This document shows, piece after piece, positions 6,835 through 14,326 of a stretch of DNA of 14,842 nucleotides (within the stretch, counting starts at the first letter, position 1; each line of letters begins with the position of its first letter). The DNA lies in NCBI GenBank assembly GCA_016293065.1, contig JAEDEY010000050.1, forward strand, positions 1 through 14,842, in the 5' to 3' direction. This DNA comes from Bacteroidales bacterium. GTDB lineage: Bacteria; Bacteroidota; Bacteroidia; Bacteroidales; UBA3663. The notes under the pieces are model-generated. The model had not been told where the DNA came from. It made no database searches and saw nothing but the letters and a program-made list of their open reading frames with translations. A program made the position numbers and the translations under genes.

Positions 6835-7532
6835 AACAATTCTCTTTCAGAATACTCATATTTTTCTCTGTTTTGCTGTGCCTGCCATTTTCGGCAAAGG
6901 CTCAGCAAGATACTCTCGTGTTGCAGCGCGACACGTTGCCAATCATCGACTTCGACAACGCTCTGCCACAATATGCCAACGACAGCATGATGCACGAGCT
7001 TGTAGTCAACGAAGACTCATTGGCTGCTGTATATGCCGCCATGACTGCCGAGATGTGGGACGACGACTACTTCAACCGCTATAATCCGTCGCCCAACAAG
7101 GCTCTTTGGTATGCAGCCCTATTCCCCGGAGGCGGTCAGATCTACAACCGAAAGTACTGGAAACTGCCAATCATCTACGGAGGCTTCCTGGGTCTGATAT
7201 ATGGCTACAGTTTCAACAACAAGTATTTCACCACCTACTCGAATGCCTATCGCGACCTGGTGATGAACAGTCCGAATAAGAGCTATATGGACTTCCTCCC
7301 TCCAGGGTATGATGTAGAGGCAAAGCGAGATTATCTGGAAAAGACGTTCAAGCGCAAGAAAAACGCATATCGCACATGGCGAGACTATTGTCTTGTCGGC
7401 ATGATTGGCGTCTATCTTGTTTCGATGGTCGATGCTTATGTCGATGCCTCCCTCTATCATTTTGATGTATCGACCGACCTCGATGCCGACAACAATCCGA
7501 CTCTCATGTTATCCTACAAGATTAACTTCTAA
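6831..7532 (+). CDS. DUF5683-family exported membrane protein
   Basis: A 233-residue protein of unknown function. A Sec signal peptide ends about residue 24 (hydrophobic ILIFFSVLLCLPF, then SAKA before Q25). The conserved core is NKALWYAALFPGGGQIYNRKY, followed by a hydrophobic stretch (about 112-126) and a second membrane-spanning candidate near 186-203 (CLVGMIGVYLVSMVDAYVDA). The C-terminus, ending LMLSYKINF with an aromatic last residue, resembles the final beta strand of Bacteroidetes outer-membrane-associated proteins. From recall this is DUF5683, found in Bacteroidetes beside parB and a lytic transglycosylase, which suggests an envelope role. It overlaps parB by four bases and is followed 43 bases later by the transglycosylase gene. 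Function is not established. Confidence 0.85.
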   Translation: MKQFSFRILIFFSVLLCLPFSAKAQQDTLVLQRDTLPIIDFDNALPQYANDSMMHELVVNEDSLAAVYAAMTAEMWDDDYFNRYNPSPNKALWYAALFPGGGQIYNRKYWKLPIIYGGFLGLIYGYSFNNKYFTTYSNAYRDLVMNSPNKSYMDFLPPGYDVEAKRDYLEKTFKRKKNAYRTWRDYCLVGMIGVYLVSMVDAYVDASLYHFDVSTDLDADNNPTLMLSYKINF

Positions 7533-7575
7533 CTGACGTGTCTGCGTCTTTTATCTATCGACTACTCCAATCAAA

Positions 7576-8964
7576 ATGATGAAACGACTGATAACTCTTA
7601 TCACCATTATTTCTGTATGCTGCTTTGCCGTAATGGGTCAAAGCCGCAGAAAAAAACACAAGAAAATCGACAAGAACACTCCCGAATATCAGGCTATGGT
7701 CAATGCCTCGGACGATGATATGGTATTTCCTGAAAGCATCGAACTCGACACCGACGAAGAAGAATTGGCCAACAAGCCTTTCTCTTATTCGTGGCTCGAG
7801 CGTATGTTCATCCACGCTGATTCTACCTGTGTCAGCGATTCTGTGTCCGAACAGGTTTCCGACTCGTTATACATGATGCGACTGGCTGCTTTGCCTACGG
7901 TCATCGAAATGCCATTCAACGACCCAATTCGCAAATGCCTCGACCTCTATGTGCATCGACGTCGCTCGGCTGTCGAACGCATGGTGGGTATTGGCTTCAA
8001 CCATTATTTTCCTGTTTTCGAAGAAGCCCTACAACGCCACGGAATGCCATCAGAACTGAAGTATCTGGCTTGTATCGAATCGGCATTGAAGCAGAATGCC
8101 TATAGCCGTGCCAAGGCTGCAGGTCTGTGGCAATTCATGCCAGGCACAGGCATGATTCTTGGGCTGGAGGTCAACTCTTTTGTCGATGAGCGTTACGACC
8201 TATATAAATCTACCGATGCTGCATGCCGTTACCTCAAGCAGCTGTATAAGCTGTACGACGACTGGGCTTTGGCAATAGCGGCCTACAACTGTGGCCCTGG
8301 CAACATCAACAAGGCTATTGCCCGTTCGGGTGGACGACATACGTTCTGGGAAATCTACAATTTCCTGCCATCCGAAACGAGAACCTATGTGCCGTTGTTT
8401 ATCGCTGCCACATATATCATGAACTATCATTGCGAACACAACCTGTGCGCCACCATAGGCGAGATTCCTCCTCAATGCGACACGATAATGATCAACTCTA
8501 TGGTGCATTTCGACCAGATAGCCAATGTAATAGGTGTGCCTATTGAGGCCATCGAGAGCATGAACCCTCAATATGTGCTCGACATCATTCCTGCCAGTCC
8601 CGAGAAGGCGATGTCGCTTACTCTGCCTGCCGAAAAGACTGTCGAATTCATCGAATTGCAAGACTCCATCATGGCATATAAGGCCGACTCGCTCTTACCC
8701 CACAATGGCGAACTTAAAGAGATTTTCGTGCGTGGCAAGCGCAATTCTTATGTCATGAATGGCGGCAACCGTTCGATTGGCAACAGCAAGACCAAAGGCA
8801 ACACTGGCAAAGGCTCTGCAAGCGGTGACGTTCATGTGGTACAGAAAGGTCAGACTCTCAGTTATATAGCTCGCCGATACGGCACTACTGTCCAAAAGAT
8901 AAAGAAGCTCAACAATCTCAGGAGCGACAATATCAGCATAGGGCAACGACTGAGGGTCAGATAA
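7576..8964 (+). CDS. mltD: MltD-like lytic transglycosylase with SLT and LysM domains
   Basis: Periplasmic peptidoglycan lytic transglycosylase that cleaves the MurNAc-GlcNAc bond to give 1,6-anhydro ends. The 462 residues begin with a signal peptide (hydrophobic core about 5-19, likely cut near AVMG/Q22). The SLT domain spans about 145-285: catalytic glutamate E168 in YLACIESALK, GLWQFMPGTG at 183-192, AYNCGPGN at 236-243 and LPSETRTYVP near 264-273. A single LysM domain (419-462) closes the protein, giving peptidoglycan anchoring; Escherichia coli MltD has more than one. A low-complexity Gly/Ser/Lys linker (about 395-418) precedes it. No lipobox is seen, unlike E. coli MltD. Two adjacent ATG codons (7576, 7579) are possible starts. 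Confidence 0.93.
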   Translation: MMKRLITLITIISVCCFAVMGQSRRKKHKKIDKNTPEYQAMVNASDDDMVFPESIELDTDEEELANKPFSYSWLERMFIHADSTCVSDSVSEQVSDSLYMMRLAALPTVIEMPFNDPIRKCLDLYVHRRRSAVERMVGIGFNHYFPVFEEALQRHGMPSELKYLACIESALKQNAYSRAKAAGLWQFMPGTGMILGLEVNSFVDERYDLYKSTDAACRYLKQLYKLYDDWALAIAAYNCGPGNINKAIARSGGRHTFWEIYNFLPSETRTYVPLFIAATYIMNYHCEHNLCATIGEIPPQCDTIMINSMVHFDQIANVIGVPIEAIESMNPQYVLDIIPASPEKAMSLTLPAEKTVEFIELQDSIMAYKADSLLPHNGELKEIFVRGKRNSYVMNGGNRSIGNSKTKGNTGKGSASGDVHVVQKGQTLSYIARRYGTTVQKIKKLNNLRSDNISIGQRLRVR

Positions 8965-8983
8965 GGAAATCAACCTTAAAACA

Positions 8984-11119
8984 ATGAGAAAAATGGAAGC
9001 ACAAAAGACTATTATTCCTATTACTCCCGACGAGGAGTTGATGATACAAAAGGAATTTGAGGGCTTGCTGCTCGATTATTCCAACACGCGCAAAGGCGAC
9101 AAGGTGGAGCTCATCACTCGTGTATTCGAGTTTGCCAAGAAAGCCCACGCTGACGACCGCCGACGCAATGGCGATCCATATATCTGCCACCCATTGGCTG
9201 TGGCTCGCATAGTGTCGAAAGAGATAGGCATGGGTTCGACTACTATTTCGGCAGCGCTGTTGCATGATGTAGTAAAAGAAACCTCTGTGACTGCCGAAGA
9301 GATAGATGCAGCCTTTGGCACTCGCATCGGCAACTTGGTGCGAGGAATAACAAAAATATCTGGCGGCAACGTGCGTTTTGTGACCGAAGAGACTTCCGAT
9401 GAGTCGCACCGTGCCATCAAGAACCCCGAGGAACAGGCCGAGAACTTCCGCAACCTGCTGCTCACCATGTCCGAGGACGTGCGCGTGCTGATTGTGAAGA
9501 TTGCCGACCGCCTGCACAATATGCGCACGCTCAATGCCCTCTCGCAGTTCAAGCAGAGACGCATTGCCAACGAGACGCTTTACCTTTATGCGCCTCTCGC
9601 CTACCGCTTGGGATTCTTCAACATCAAGTCCGAGCTCGAAGACCTGAGTCTGGAGTTCGAGCATCCCGACGAGTACGACGAGATCAAGAACCTGATCAAA
9701 GACAGTGAGGCAAGCCGCGAACGCCTGTTCACCACCTTTGCTGCTCCTATTGTGTCGATGGTCGATGCGCTCGACTTGAAATATACGTTCAAGTACAGAA
9801 TGAAGTCTATCTTCTCGATATGGAAGAAGATGCAGACCAAACACGTGACGTTCGAGGAGGTATATGACCTGTTTGCAGCTCGCATCGTGTTCGAACCTCA
9901 GAGCCCAGAGACCGAGAAACAAGACTGCTGGCGTATCTATACTGCCATCACGAGCGTATATAAGATTCACCCAGAGCGCCTGCGCGACTGGATCAGTGCG
10001 CCAAAGTCAAATGGCTATGAGGCTCTGCATTTCACCATCATGGGGCCAGATGGCCATTGGATCGAGGTACAGATACGCAGCAAGCGCATGGACGAAGTGG
10101 CTGAACGGGGCTTGGCTGCTCACTGGAAGTACAAGGATGGCAACAAGCAAAACGCCAATGCCAACATACGCGAACTCGACAAATGGGTGCGCGACATCAA
10201 GGAGATTCTCGACAATCCTGAGCCTAATGCGCTCGACTTCCTCGACACCATCAAGCTCAACCTCCTGTCGCACGAGATCTATGTGTTCACCCCCAACGGC
10301 GAACTCAAGGAGCTGCCTAAAGGGGCATCTGCTCTCGACTTCGCCTTTGCCCTTCATACCAATATCGGGATGCGTGCTCAGGCAGCCCGTGTCAACCACG
10401 AGTTCGTACCTCTCAACACCATACTCGAAAGCGGCGTGCAGGTCGAGATTATCTGTTCCGATCAAGATACTATCAAGCCCGAATGGAAGCAGATCGTCAA
10501 GACCACCAAGGCTCGCAGCAAGATACAAGGCTGGATCAACAAGCAACGCCGCGAGAAAAGCGTCCCCGGACAGAAGAAGTTTGAGGAGTTTGTGCGCAAA
10601 TGCGGATATACGCTCAACAACGACATCATGGTCAACCTGATGAATGGCTACAAGGTCAACAACAAGGAAGACTTCTTCATCATGGTCGAGGAAGGCAAGA
10701 TTCCTCTCAACAACAAGACGCGCAATATGCTGAATGTCAAGACTAAAAGTGGCATCCTCGGCTTCTTGCACCTCAACCAGATTGGCAGTCTCAACCCTTT
10801 GGCGAAGAAAAAAGAAAAGCCCGTGAAGAAAGACAAGGCTACTCTGCTTGCCGAAGCTCATGCCGAAGAGGAAAAGAAGAAGGCAAACCGCACTTCGACT
10901 ATTGAGCTTTCGGGTATCGACGGACGTGGTCTGCTCAATACCATCACCCGTGTGATATGTGATACCTGCACTGCCAATATTGTCAATATCCACCTCGAAT
11001 GTAAGGACGGACTGTTCAAGGGCTATATCACTCTCGACACTGGCGATGTAAAGGAGATTCAGTCGATGTGCTCGGCTCTGAAGAAGATTCACGAAATAGA
11101 GAAAGCCGTGAGAATCTAA
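8984..11119 (+). CDS. Long RelA/SpoT-type (p)ppGpp synthetase with altered hydrolase motif
   Basis: Long RelA/SpoT homologue (711 residues) that makes the alarmone (p)ppGpp. The N-terminal HD region has HP at 69-70, HDVVKE at 94-99 and ADRLHNMRTL at 174-183; the usual HDxxED is changed, with Lys and Glu where Glu and Asp are expected, so hydrolase activity is doubtful. The synthetase domain (about 265-385) keeps D295, RLRD at 332-335 (the RXKD-type site, with Arg for Lys), SNGYEALH and E361 in IEVQIRS. A TGS domain follows (about 430-492), then a helical region, a Lys/Glu-rich linker (606-637), and a C-terminal ACT domain (638-711). The cysteine-rich zinc-finger region of typical Rel is missing: no Cys occurs between 541 and 658. 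Start could also be the ATG at 8993. Confidence 0.93.
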   Translation: MRKMEAQKTIIPITPDEELMIQKEFEGLLLDYSNTRKGDKVELITRVFEFAKKAHADDRRRNGDPYICHPLAVARIVSKEIGMGSTTISAALLHDVVKETSVTAEEIDAAFGTRIGNLVRGITKISGGNVRFVTEETSDESHRAIKNPEEQAENFRNLLLTMSEDVRVLIVKIADRLHNMRTLNALSQFKQRRIANETLYLYAPLAYRLGFFNIKSELEDLSLEFEHPDEYDEIKNLIKDSEASRERLFTTFAAPIVSMVDALDLKYTFKYRMKSIFSIWKKMQTKHVTFEEVYDLFAARIVFEPQSPETEKQDCWRIYTAITSVYKIHPERLRDWISAPKSNGYEALHFTIMGPDGHWIEVQIRSKRMDEVAERGLAAHWKYKDGNKQNANANIRELDKWVRDIKEILDNPEPNALDFLDTIKLNLLSHEIYVFTPNGELKELPKGASALDFAFALHTNIGMRAQAARVNHEFVPLNTILESGVQVEIICSDQDTIKPEWKQIVKTTKARSKIQGWINKQRREKSVPGQKKFEEFVRKCGYTLNNDIMVNLMNGYKVNNKEDFFIMVEEGKIPLNNKTRNMLNVKTKSGILGFLHLNQIGSLNPLAKKKEKPVKKDKATLLAEAHAEEEKKKANRTSTIELSGIDGRGLLNTITRVICDTCTANIVNIHLECKDGLFKGYITLDTGDVKEIQSMCSALKKIHEIEKAVRI

Positions 11120-11144
11120 GGGCAAATACTCATTATAAATAATT

Positions 11145-11705
11145 ATGATAATAGCATTACAGAAAAAGAAAGAGAATATCGCCGAATATTTGATATATAT
11201 GTGGCAGGTCGAAGACCTGCTGCGTGCATGTCAGCTCGACGAGTCAAAGATAGACCTCATGCTCGATGCTCGCTTCGGCCATTTGCCCGATATGACCGAC
11301 GAGCAGATGGGCAGGATACGTCAATGGTATCACCAACTCAACCAGATGATGCTCAGCGAGGGCAAACGCGAGTCTGGACATCTGCAGATCAACGACAATG
11401 TGATCATCGAACTCACCGACCTGCACCTCCGTCTGCTCAAGCATGGACAAGATGCCATCTACACTTCGTGCTATTACAGTACATTGCCGATCATTGTCGA
11501 ACTGCGTAGCAAGAGCGGTGAAGATAAGAAAGGCGAGGTCGAGACATGCTTCACGGCTCTCTATGGCAAGCTCCTCCTGCATCTGCAAGGCAAGGAGGTA
11601 TCGAACGAGACAACTTTAGCCATGAATCAGATCAGCAAGTTCTTGGCTCTACTGGCAGAAAAATACCGATTGTATAAAAGCGGTGAACTGGAACTTGATG
11701 ATTGA
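11145..11705 (+). CDS. DUF4924-family protein of unknown function
   Basis: A 186-residue soluble, largely helical protein without a signal peptide or membrane segment. The N-terminus (KKENIAEYLIYMWQVEDLLRAC) and the block DNVIIELTDLHLRLL match my recall of DUF4924, a Bacteroidetes family of unknown function; the assignment is from memory. Mid-protein is YYSTLPIIVELRSKS and the tail is FLALLAEKYRLYKSGELELDD. It starts 25 bases after the rel stop and ends 39 bases before prfC, with no promoter or terminator motif in either gap, so it probably shares their transcript. No catalytic motif is evident. An all-helical scaffold or adaptor would fit the look of it, but that is a guess. Confidence 0.85.
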   Translation: MIIALQKKKENIAEYLIYMWQVEDLLRACQLDESKIDLMLDARFGHLPDMTDEQMGRIRQWYHQLNQMMLSEGKRESGHLQINDNVIIELTDLHLRLLKHGQDAIYTSCYYSTLPIIVELRSKSGEDKKGEVETCFTALYGKLLLHLQGKEVSNETTLAMNQISKFLALLAEKYRLYKSGELELDD

Positions 11706-11744
11706 TAACCTGCTAATTCGAATATTATAATCTGTTTTTGATAT

Positions 11745-13337
11745 ATGACTCTACAACAAGAAATTGAAAAAAGACGCACCTTTGCTGTCATTGCCCACCC
11801 TGATGCGGGTAAGACCTCTTTGACCGAGAAACTCCTCCTTTTCGGTGGTGCCATTCATGTGGCTGGTGCAGTGAAAAGCAACAAGATCAAGAAGACTGCA
11901 GCGTCAGACTTCATGGAGATCGAGCGACAGCGTGGCATCTCGGTGGCAACATCTGTCATGTCGTTCGACTATACGCTCAACGATAAAGAGTATAAGATCA
12001 ATATCCTCGATACTCCAGGTCACCAGGACTTCCAGGAAGACACCTTCCGCACGCTCACAGCTGTCGATTCGGTAATCATCGTGATCGACTGTGCCAAGGG
12101 TGTCGAGAGCCAGACCTACAAACTCATGGAGGTGTGCCGTATGCGCAACACTCCAGTGATAGTGTTTGTCAACAAGATGGACCGCGAGGGAAAGAACCCG
12201 TTCGACCTGCTCGACGAACTCGAGAAGGAACTGAAGATCTCTTGCCGTCCGATGACGTGGCCGATCAATATCGGCGAGCGTTTCAAGGGCGTGTATAACC
12301 TCTACGAGAAGTCGCTCAACCTCTATACTCCTTCCAAGCAGACCATCTCCGAGAGCGTGGCTATCGATAGCCTCGACGACCCGGAGCTCGATGCCCGTGT
12401 GGGCGAGCAGGATGCCAACCAGCTTCGCGAGGATGTCGAACTGCTGTCTGGTGTCTATCCCGATTTCGACAATCAGGAATACCTCGATGGCAAATTGGCT
12501 CCAGTGTTCTTCGGCTCGGCACTCAACAACTTCGGTGTGCGCGAACTGCTCGACTGCTTCTGCCAGATTGCTCCTCAGCCTCGCCCGACACAGACTGTCG
12601 AGCGCATCGTGAAGCCAGAGGAAGAGGCTTTCAGCGGCTTCGTGTTCAAGATCCATGCCAACATCGACCCTAACCACCGTTCGTGCATCGCCTTCGTCAA
12701 GATCTGCTCGGGCAAGTTCGAACGAGGCACCTACTACAAGCACGTGCGACTCAACCAGAAGATGCGCTTCTCGGCTCCTACCTGCTTCATGGCGTCCAAG
12801 AAGGAGATTGTCGATGAGTGCTGGCCTGGCGACATCGTCGGTCTGCCCGACAGCGGTGGCACATTCAAGATCGGCGACACCATCACGTCGGGCGAGGAAC
12901 TCCACTTCCGTGGCATTCCTTCGTTCTCGCCCGAGCTATTCAAGTATGTCGAGAATGCCGACCCTATGAAGGCAAAGCAACTGGCACGAGGCATCGACCA
13001 GCTGATGAACGAGGGTGTGGCTCAGGTCTTCACCAACCAGTTCAACGGACGCAAGGTCATCGGCACCGTAGGACAGCTTCAGTACGAGGTCATTCAGTTC
13101 CGTCTCGAACACGAATACAATGCCAAGTGCCGCTGGGAGCCTATCAAGCTCTACAAGGCTTGCTGGATTGAGAGCGACGACGAGGAGCAGTTCAAGGACT
13201 TCAAGCGACGCAAGATGCAGTATCTTGCCAAGGATAAAGACGACCGCGACGTCTTCCTTGCCGAATCAGGCTATGTACTCTCGATGGCTCAGCAGGATTT
13301 CCCAAACATCAAGTTCCATTTCACTTCGGAATTCTAA
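11745..13337 (+). CDS. prfC: Peptide chain release factor 3 (RF3)
   Basis: Translational GTPase that removes RF1/RF2 from the ribosome after peptide release. The 530 residues match the normal RF3 length. GTPase motifs: G1 AHPDAGKTS at 17-25, the RF3-type switch block MEIERQRGISVATSVMSF at 57-74, G3 DTPGHQDF at 89-96 and G4 NKMD at 143-146. The HPDAGKT and QRGISV variants, with the short two-domain C-terminus, separate RF3 from EF-G and from LepA. It begins 39 bases after the DUF4924 gene and is followed 12 bases later by the nucleosidase gene. Strong codon bias for GAC, CTC and AAG produces a 333-codon open frame on the opposite strand, which is a shadow. No defects seen. Confidence 0.97.
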   Translation: MTLQQEIEKRRTFAVIAHPDAGKTSLTEKLLLFGGAIHVAGAVKSNKIKKTAASDFMEIERQRGISVATSVMSFDYTLNDKEYKINILDTPGHQDFQEDTFRTLTAVDSVIIVIDCAKGVESQTYKLMEVCRMRNTPVIVFVNKMDREGKNPFDLLDELEKELKISCRPMTWPINIGERFKGVYNLYEKSLNLYTPSKQTISESVAIDSLDDPELDARVGEQDANQLREDVELLSGVYPDFDNQEYLDGKLAPVFFGSALNNFGVRELLDCFCQIAPQPRPTQTVERIVKPEEEAFSGFVFKIHANIDPNHRSCIAFVKICSGKFERGTYYKHVRLNQKMRFSAPTCFMASKKEIVDECWPGDIVGLPDSGGTFKIGDTITSGEELHFRGIPSFSPELFKYVENADPMKAKQLARGIDQLMNEGVAQVFTNQFNGRKVIGTVGQLQYEVIQFRLEHEYNAKCRWEPIKLYKACWIESDDEEQFKDFKRRKMQYLAKDKDDRDVFLAESGYVLSMAQQDFPNIKFHFTSEF

Positions 13338-13349
13338 TACACTACTATT

Positions 13350-14069
13350 ATGCAAAAGATCTGTTTTATCATGGCAATGCAAGCCGAAGCAAAACCTCTC
13401 ATCGAGCGTTATGGCTTGCAGAATATCGAAGGATTCTTTGGCGAAGTGCCCACCGAACTCTATCGGGGCATCATCGCTGGCAAGGAACTGTGCATAGTGA
13501 CTCTCGGCCGTCAGCATGGTGTAGATCTTGTCGGATGCGAAGCTGCCACCCTTGCCACTACCCTCGCCATCAATATGCTCCATCCCGACATGATCATCAA
13601 TGCCGGCACCTGCGGTGCATTCAAGGCCAATGGCTCAGAGATTGGCGATGTCTATCTGAGCGAAGGACCAGTCATGTTCCACGACCGCCGTATCGGTGAC
13701 GATCCGCTTGGCATCCAGAGTCTCGGCAACTACCCTACCTACGATGCCCACCAGATGGCGGCAGATCTCAGGCTCAAGCTTGGCAAATGCACCACCGGCA
13801 GTTCGCTCGACTGTCTCGACGAAGACCTCGCCATCATCAAGCGCGAGGGTGGTATGCTCAAGGATATGGAGGCTGGTGCCGTCGCATTCGTGGCTTCGGT
13901 CTATAAGACTCCGCTCATCTGCGTGAAGAGCGTCACCGACCTCATCGACGGTGGAGAGAAGACCATCGACGAGTTCCGTCGAAACCTCTCGATGGCGAGC
14001 AATGCCTTGCGCGATGCCTGCACCAAGATTATTCAATATCTCTTTGTCGATCAACCTACTCTATTCTGA
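13350..14069 (+). CDS. 5'-methylthioadenosine/S-adenosylhomocysteine nucleosidase
   Basis: PNP/UDP phosphorylase-superfamily nucleosidase that hydrolyses methylthioadenosine and/or S-adenosylhomocysteine to adenine, removing methyl-cycle inhibitors. The 239 residues carry the probable general acid E13 in MAMQAEA, INAGTCGAFK (83-92), the substrate-binding KDMEAGAVAF with M173/E174, and SVTDLIDG with catalytic D197; the last two match Escherichia coli MTAN numbering. Several blocks (MQAEAKPL, FHDRRI, TGSSLD, LKDMEAGAVAFVA, VTDLIDGG) look more like plant MTN enzymes as I recall them than like E. coli MTAN, and some plant enzymes are selective for MTA, so SAH use is not certain. It lies 12 bases after prfC and its stop overlaps the next ATG by one base. 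No luxS gene is present in the window. Confidence 0.9.
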   Translation: MQKICFIMAMQAEAKPLIERYGLQNIEGFFGEVPTELYRGIIAGKELCIVTLGRQHGVDLVGCEAATLATTLAINMLHPDMIINAGTCGAFKANGSEIGDVYLSEGPVMFHDRRIGDDPLGIQSLGNYPTYDAHQMAADLRLKLGKCTTGSSLDCLDEDLAIIKREGGMLKDMEAGAVAFVASVYKTPLICVKSVTDLIDGGEKTIDEFRRNLSMASNALRDACTKIIQYLFVDQPTLF

Positions 14070-14326
14070 TGGACTCTCTCAAAAACGCTACTTTCACCAA
14101 AGTCCTTGTTGCGTCAGCTGCACTTTTGCTGTTGTCAAGCTGCCGCACCTCCCATCGTGTCGAGATTCCTCAATACTCTCCTGCTCCAATCATGAAACCC
14201 GAGGCAGGTGAGCCTATCAAATGGGACAGTGTTTCTTCCAACAACGAATTATTAATCAATCAAACAATAAAACCAATATGGACAAAGCAAGTTATGCACT
14301 TGGCCTCAACATCGGCCAGCAATTGA
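14069..14326 (+). CDS. Putative small lipoprotein (85 residues)
   Basis: An 85-residue frame beginning in the TGATG overlap with the nucleosidase stop. It has a convincing lipoprotein signal: basic N-terminus (K5, K11), hydrophobic VLVASAALLLL and the lipobox LSSC with C25 as the lipid-modified cysteine. Residues after the cysteine (RTSHRVE) lack the acidic surface-export signal of Bacteroidetes lipoproteins, so a periplasm-facing anchor is likelier. The mature part has no recognisable domain. The last 16 codons overlap the FKBP gene start (14278) in another frame, and the stretch just before it reads like an ordinary AT-rich leader, so the C-terminus may be incidental. It may be a genuine small lipoprotein or the remnant of a longer one. 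Confidence 0.55.
   Translation: MDSLKNATFTKVLVASAALLLLSSCRTSHRVEIPQYSPAPIMKPEAGEPIKWDSVSSNNELLINQTIKPIWTKQVMHLASTSASN

Noticed and set aside
9842..9847. CACGTG core inside rel as a possible parS (also at 12741-12746)
   Set aside because: The flanking bases do not match the TGTTn/nAACA arms of parS; both cores are explained by coding sequence.
8957..9970. 337-codon open frame on the minus strand opposite rel
   Set aside because: It lies fully against a clearly real RelA/SpoT gene; the long opposite frame follows from codon bias (GAC, CTC, AAG rich) and shows no recognisable domain.
10007..11125. 372-codon open frame on the minus strand opposite the end of rel
   Set aside because: Same cause: a mirror of the TGS and ACT coding region with no motif of its own and no promoter.
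11904..12905. 333-codon open frame on the minus strand opposite prfC
   Set aside because: RF3 motifs on the plus strand are intact throughout; the opposite frame is a codon-bias shadow.
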